Assembly (NCBI GenBank): GCA_930367205.1
Contig: CAKNEZ010000015.1
Span: forward strand, 62,001-126,000
DNA: 64,000 nt
Source: Acanthosoma haemorrhoidale
Lineage: Eukaryota > Arthropoda > Insecta > Hemiptera > Acanthosomatidae
Direction: 5' to 3'
Below are positions 60,652-64,000 of the stretch, in pieces (position 1 is the stretch's first letter; every line of letters begins with the position of its first letter). The translations under genes were made by a program, and so were the position numbers. The notes under the pieces are model-generated. The model was given only the letters and a program-made list of their open reading frames with translations, was not told where the DNA came from and searched no databases.

Positions 60652-63270
60652 ATGATAGGGCACGTAATTTTAAATTACATCGTCTGCGGCCTTCGCCCCA
60701 AACAAGCCGACGTAGAAGTAATTCTACGGTGCCATTCGCCAGACGTTGTCGTTCTCACCGATACCCGGTTGAAGAAAATACACTTCTGCCGCTTCCCGGG
60801 TTATACTGCTTACCGCCAAGACACCGAAACTATCTCCGGAGGAGTAGCTGTGTTAGTTAAAAACGGAATACCCTGTAGGAGACTGCTCCCACCCGTCAGC
60901 CTAGGCCCCAACCAATACATAGTTACGCTCCAGCTACGGCTCACGAACAACATCATCGTGTCAGGAGTCTACAAAAGACCGAAAGCCGTCTGCGACCCGT
61001 ATAAGCTCCTGCTCACTACGATAGCTCATGACCGAAGGCACGTCATCGTGGGTGACCTAAATGTGAACCACAGCTGGTGGAGCAGTACTACGGCAAACGC
61101 CCTAGGCCGTTACATCACTAAAACTCCATTTACGGTCATCCACCCAGGATTGCCGACCTTCCGTCATTTCGCTAACCCAGACAGAACGTCCACGCCTGAC
61201 CTGCTCCTGACACAACAGCCACACCGGGTCACCGGATGCTCGGCCTTAGATTTCACCACCTCCGACCATCGGCCTGTTCTCTATGAACTAGAAGGCGACA
61301 TGCCAGAGCCGCCTGCTTCTAGGTACAGGTACGATGAGGCCAAATGGGACCTCTACAAGCATCTCATCAAGACCGAGTTGCCCACAATCACGCCCCTGAG
61401 ACACACTTGGGACATAGATTACGCTATCTATCAGCTACAGGACGTCATCGATCGAGCTGCCGATGCATCGATCCAGAAATTTTCTCCGAAGCCCCCTTCT
61501 CTGAGAAAACCTCCGGATCACATCCTACAACTGATTAGACAGCGTAATAACATCAAGAACAGGTGGTTTAGGACCAAAAACAGGGACTTAAAACCGGTTT
61601 TAAATGCTCTCACAAACCAAGTTAAGTCCCTGATGGCCCAGTGGAAAAATTCGATTTGGGAAGATCGCCTCACCAGTCTCCACGGTGACCACAAGCAATT
61701 GTGGAAGCTTGTGAAGACCTGCAGGTCCAAAAAGAACGGTGTAAGGCTGGCCGTGAACGGGCAGTTCATTCCCACCACCGAACAAGCGGACATCTTGGCG
61801 GCCCATTATGAGAAAGTCAGTCGTGGCCAGGGACAGCCAATAGGACCCCTCGACCACCCCTCCCCAACCCTCCCTACCACTACCGAAATCTACACCTCAC
61901 ACCGGCAATGCGCTGCATTCATTCGAAGAACGACCGGCAAGAAGGCCCCAGGTCAGGATTCCATCCAGAACATCCTACTCAAGCAGCTGCCGAGGAAAGG
62001 AATCTCATTCATAAAGAACATGTTGAACTCCTGCTTCAGGCTGCACTATTTCCCCCAGAACTGGAAGCACGCTGTAGTGGTCCCCCTTCTGAAACCAGCA
62101 AAAAGCGGTTATGAGCCATCTCATTACCGCCCCATCAGTCTGCTGACTCAACTCTCGAAGCTGTTCGAGAGAATCATCCACGTACATCTCTCCGGGCACT
62201 GCGAGTCACAAGAAGTCATCCCACCAGAGCAGACTGGTTTCAGCACAGGCTTAAGCGCGAACAACAACCTGGTGAGATTGCAACACCACGTCGCATCAAA
62301 CGTTCGGAGCAACAGAGCTACCGCTATGATTTCTCTGGACTGTTCAAAAGCTTTCGACTCTGTGGACCACTACATCCTACTCCAACGTCTGAGGGAATAC
62401 GAATTCTCGGATCAGCTGCAGAACCTGATAAGATCCTACCTTACAGGCAGAACTTTTTCGGTTCGTATAGGCACTACGTCTACGACCCGAAGAAACTACA
62501 CCGCCGGTGTCCCCCAAGGATCGGTGCTAGGCCCACTGCTGTTCAACATTTACACCGCCCACATCGTAAGTGCCTCGTACCCCAACTGCGAGGTATCCGC
62601 GTATGCAGACGATATAGGTGTTTACAGCACGAGCATCAATCCCTCCAGAGGCCTGAAATTCGCTGAGAGCGCTAGTCAACGGATCTCCGAGAAACTCGAT
62701 GCCGTCCACATTCAAGTCAACCCGGCCAAGACGCAAGGAATTATATTCAGTTACAAATCCGGAAAAAAGAAGCTCCCGAAATCCTTCGTCTTAGGCGGCA
62801 AAGAGTGCCCTGTAAGCAACAAGCTGTGCTACCTCGGGATTACCCTCGGTAGGCACTTGTCGTTCACAACGCATCTCGGCAAGAAATTAAAGAGTGTTAG
62901 GAAGAAATTCTTCAGCCTCGCACACCTACTTCACAGCCCGGCTTTATCGGTCCGCCTCAAGCTGCTGATATACCAAAGCGTCCTAAGACCTGCTTTGATG
63001 TATGGGACCCCTCTCTTCAAGTACCTGACTCCCAACACTCTCCAAACGCTCCAGCAATTTCAGAACAGAGTTCTCCGCACCTCCCTCAAACATACCCCGT
63101 TCGACCGAATGAAGGCAGACGAGATGCATAAAAAATTTGAAGTGCTCACCATTCAAGATTTCATCAAGAGAAGGCACATCAAATTTTTTGACTCACTCAG
63201 ACATAGCCACAACCCACTATTCTCCGACCTTCAACCACCACCAATGCCCGTCAGATGGAAGCACTGCTGA
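60652..63270 (+). CDS. ORF2: endonuclease/reverse transcriptase of Jockey-like LINE, intact
   Basis: 872 codons, uninterrupted, beginning directly after the ORF1 TAA. The N-terminal APE-type endonuclease shows VVVLTDTRL (about residue 35), VIVGDLNVNHSWW (about 130), STPDLLLT (about 180) and TTSDHRPVLYEL (about 205). RT shows VVPLLKPAKSGYEPSHYRPI (about 475), LDCSKAFDSV (about 563), AGVPQGSVLGPLLFN (about 620) and YADD (about 660), so the three RT aspartates are present. It nicks target DNA and copies element RNA there. The C terminus ends MPVRWKHC with no RNase H domain, as in much of the Jockey group. The endonuclease has Asp where Glu is usual (TDTRL). Confidence 0.95.
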   Translation: MIGHVILNYIVCGLRPKQADVEVILRCHSPDVVVLTDTRLKKIHFCRFPGYTAYRQDTETISGGVAVLVKNGIPCRRLLPPVSLGPNQYIVTLQLRLTNNIIVSGVYKRPKAVCDPYKLLLTTIAHDRRHVIVGDLNVNHSWWSSTTANALGRYITKTPFTVIHPGLPTFRHFANPDRTSTPDLLLTQQPHRVTGCSALDFTTSDHRPVLYELEGDMPEPPASRYRYDEAKWDLYKHLIKTELPTITPLRHTWDIDYAIYQLQDVIDRAADASIQKFSPKPPSLRKPPDHILQLIRQRNNIKNRWFRTKNRDLKPVLNALTNQVKSLMAQWKNSIWEDRLTSLHGDHKQLWKLVKTCRSKKNGVRLAVNGQFIPTTEQADILAAHYEKVSRGQGQPIGPLDHPSPTLPTTTEIYTSHRQCAAFIRRTTGKKAPGQDSIQNILLKQLPRKGISFIKNMLNSCFRLHYFPQNWKHAVVVPLLKPAKSGYEPSHYRPISLLTQLSKLFERIIHVHLSGHCESQEVIPPEQTGFSTGLSANNNLVRLQHHVASNVRSNRATAMISLDCSKAFDSVDHYILLQRLREYEFSDQLQNLIRSYLTGRTFSVRIGTTSTTRRNYTAGVPQGSVLGPLLFNIYTAHIVSASYPNCEVSAYADDIGVYSTSINPSRGLKFAESASQRISEKLDAVHIQVNPAKTQGIIFSYKSGKKKLPKSFVLGGKECPVSNKLCYLGITLGRHLSFTTHLGKKLKSVRKKFFSLAHLLHSPALSVRLKLLIYQSVLRPALMYGTPLFKYLTPNTLQTLQQFQNRVLRTSLKHTPFDRMKADEMHKKFEVLTIQDFIKRRHIKFFDSLRHSHNPLFSDLQPPPMPVRWKHC

Positions 63271-63699
63271 ACCGCCGAAGCCTGGAGGATGATCGACGTC
63301 ATTGAACCCGATGACTGAACGAACTACACACAGCCGAGATATCAAGGCCGATCTCCCGGCCGAATCAACCGAAGCTACAAGACCCCATCTACCTGTTTAA
63401 GCAGGGTAGACCTTCCGGCCGAGTGGCCGACTTATTTCAGCCCCCTGCCGGGGTGGGCCAGGCTTGACCTGGCCGACTACAAACCATTGCCTAGGTAGGC
63501 TCCACCCTCGGTAGACTCTCACTACCTTCCCGAATCCACCCGCCTCCTTCAGGCATTCCACACCCTATATCCTTCTCATACACCCTTCAAATGGGGGACT
63601 CCCCTTAGTGAAAGGCACTCATTAGCCCAAAATAATTTTCCTTTATTTTTCCCACATCCTATTTTATAAGTTTGAGAGCTAAGGAAAAAAAAAAAAAAA
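63271..63699 (+). other. 3' UTR and A tail of the younger Jockey-like copy
   Basis: G+C-rich at first, with hairpins such as GGCCAGG and CCTGGCC around CTTGA (63456-63474), probably part of the region its own reverse transcriptase recognises (inference). Then a less structured stretch and 15 A's. Confidence 0.7.
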
Positions 63700-64000
63700 G
63701 TTAAGTTTCTGATGGCTAAGTGGAAAAATTCGGTTTGGGAAGATCGCCTCACCAGTCTGCACGGCGACCACAAGCAACTGTGGAAACTCGTGAAGACCTC
63801 TACATCAAAAAGGAATGGTGTCAGGCTAGCCGTGAACGGCCAGTTCATCCCCACCACTGAGCAAGCGGACATCTTGGCGAACTATTACCAGGAAGTGAGC
63901 CGTGCCCAAGGCGAACCAATAGGAACGCTCGATCTCCCCTCCCCTTCTCTCCCCACCACTACCGATATCTGGACCTCTCACAGACAAGTCGGAGCCTTCA
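63700..64000 (+). pseudogene. ORF2 continuation of the older Jockey-like copy (runs off the window)
   Basis: From GTT 63700 the frame is open to the window end: LMAKWKNSVWEDRLTSLHGD, then NGVRLAVNGQFIPTTEQAD. It matches the younger ORF2 from codon about 324, exactly where the upstream copy stops. It precedes the RT motifs, which would lie beyond the window. It could alternatively be an independent 5'-truncated copy. Confidence 0.85.

Larger units (their letters stand above)
59210..63699 (+). mobile_element. Younger Jockey-like LINE, near full length
   Basis: Contains a 5' UTR, ORF1, ORF2, a 3' UTR of about 415 bp with G+C-rich hairpins, and a 15-A tail (63685-63699). It is flanked by AAGTTAAGT on both sides (59201-59209 and 63698-63706), which fits a target duplication; part of the right copy merges with the A tail. 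The 5' boundary is less certain: the first 200 bp (to about 59410, TCAGTGGCAC) may not belong to the element. It is very similar to the older copy over shared parts. Confidence 0.8.

Noticed and set aside
61518..61857. Minus-strand ORFs within the Jockey-like ORF2
   Set aside because: Antisense shadows of an intact, motif-bearing + strand ORF.

Overview
The window looks like repeat-rich insect nuclear DNA, probably from a sap-feeding hemipteran. The base composition is strongly A+T-rich, candidate exons are spliced, a U4 snRNA is present, and the transposons are arthropod types (mariner, Harbinger-like, Ty3/gypsy, Jockey-like and another LINE). Nothing is bacterial: no operons, ribosome-binding sites or CRISPR arrays. 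The hemipteran assignment is inference.

Positions 1-49069 are a direct tandem array of about 3.0-kb units. I count 15 (units 1-14 full length, unit 15 truncated). Each carries the C-terminal half of a dead mariner transposase on the + strand and three degenerate internal repeats of about 0.36-0.39 kb. Variants show higher-order structure: long and short units alternate at the left, units 2-3 resemble units 4-5, units 12 and 13 are near twins, and units 1 and 15 share states that the middle has lost. Most short ORFs here are shadows or relics.

Unit 2 is split by about 5.07 kb of unrelated DNA (3681-8750). On its minus strand I find part of a spliced gene. A 231-nt exon (5851-6081) is followed by microexons of 42, 45 and 48 nt, all multiples of three, all phase 1, with splice signals. 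Two of them and their introns are copies of each other. The same insert holds a Harbinger-like transposase N-terminal relic (7302-7508) and an ORF with a duplicated basic motif (6611-7084).

The array ends at 49069 after a local rearrangement. Just 22 bp later lies a U4 snRNA sequence with its main structures intact. Next come a decayed LINE 3' end (minus strand), a 17-bp-arm hairpin, and a defective 4.1-kb Ty3/gypsy element (50747-54846) with two LTRs, a tRNA-Trp-type primer site and a TGTC target duplication.

From about 56.9 kb to the window end there are Jockey-like LINEs. The simplest reading is one element whose 5' part (about 56.9-59.2 kb) and 3' part (63.7 kb onward) are separated by a younger relative (about 59.2-63.7 kb). 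The younger copy has an intact 872-aa endonuclease/reverse transcriptase ORF and a single frameshift in ORF1. The region shows a satellite array bordered by nested retroelements, with one possible host gene fragment and one snRNA locus.
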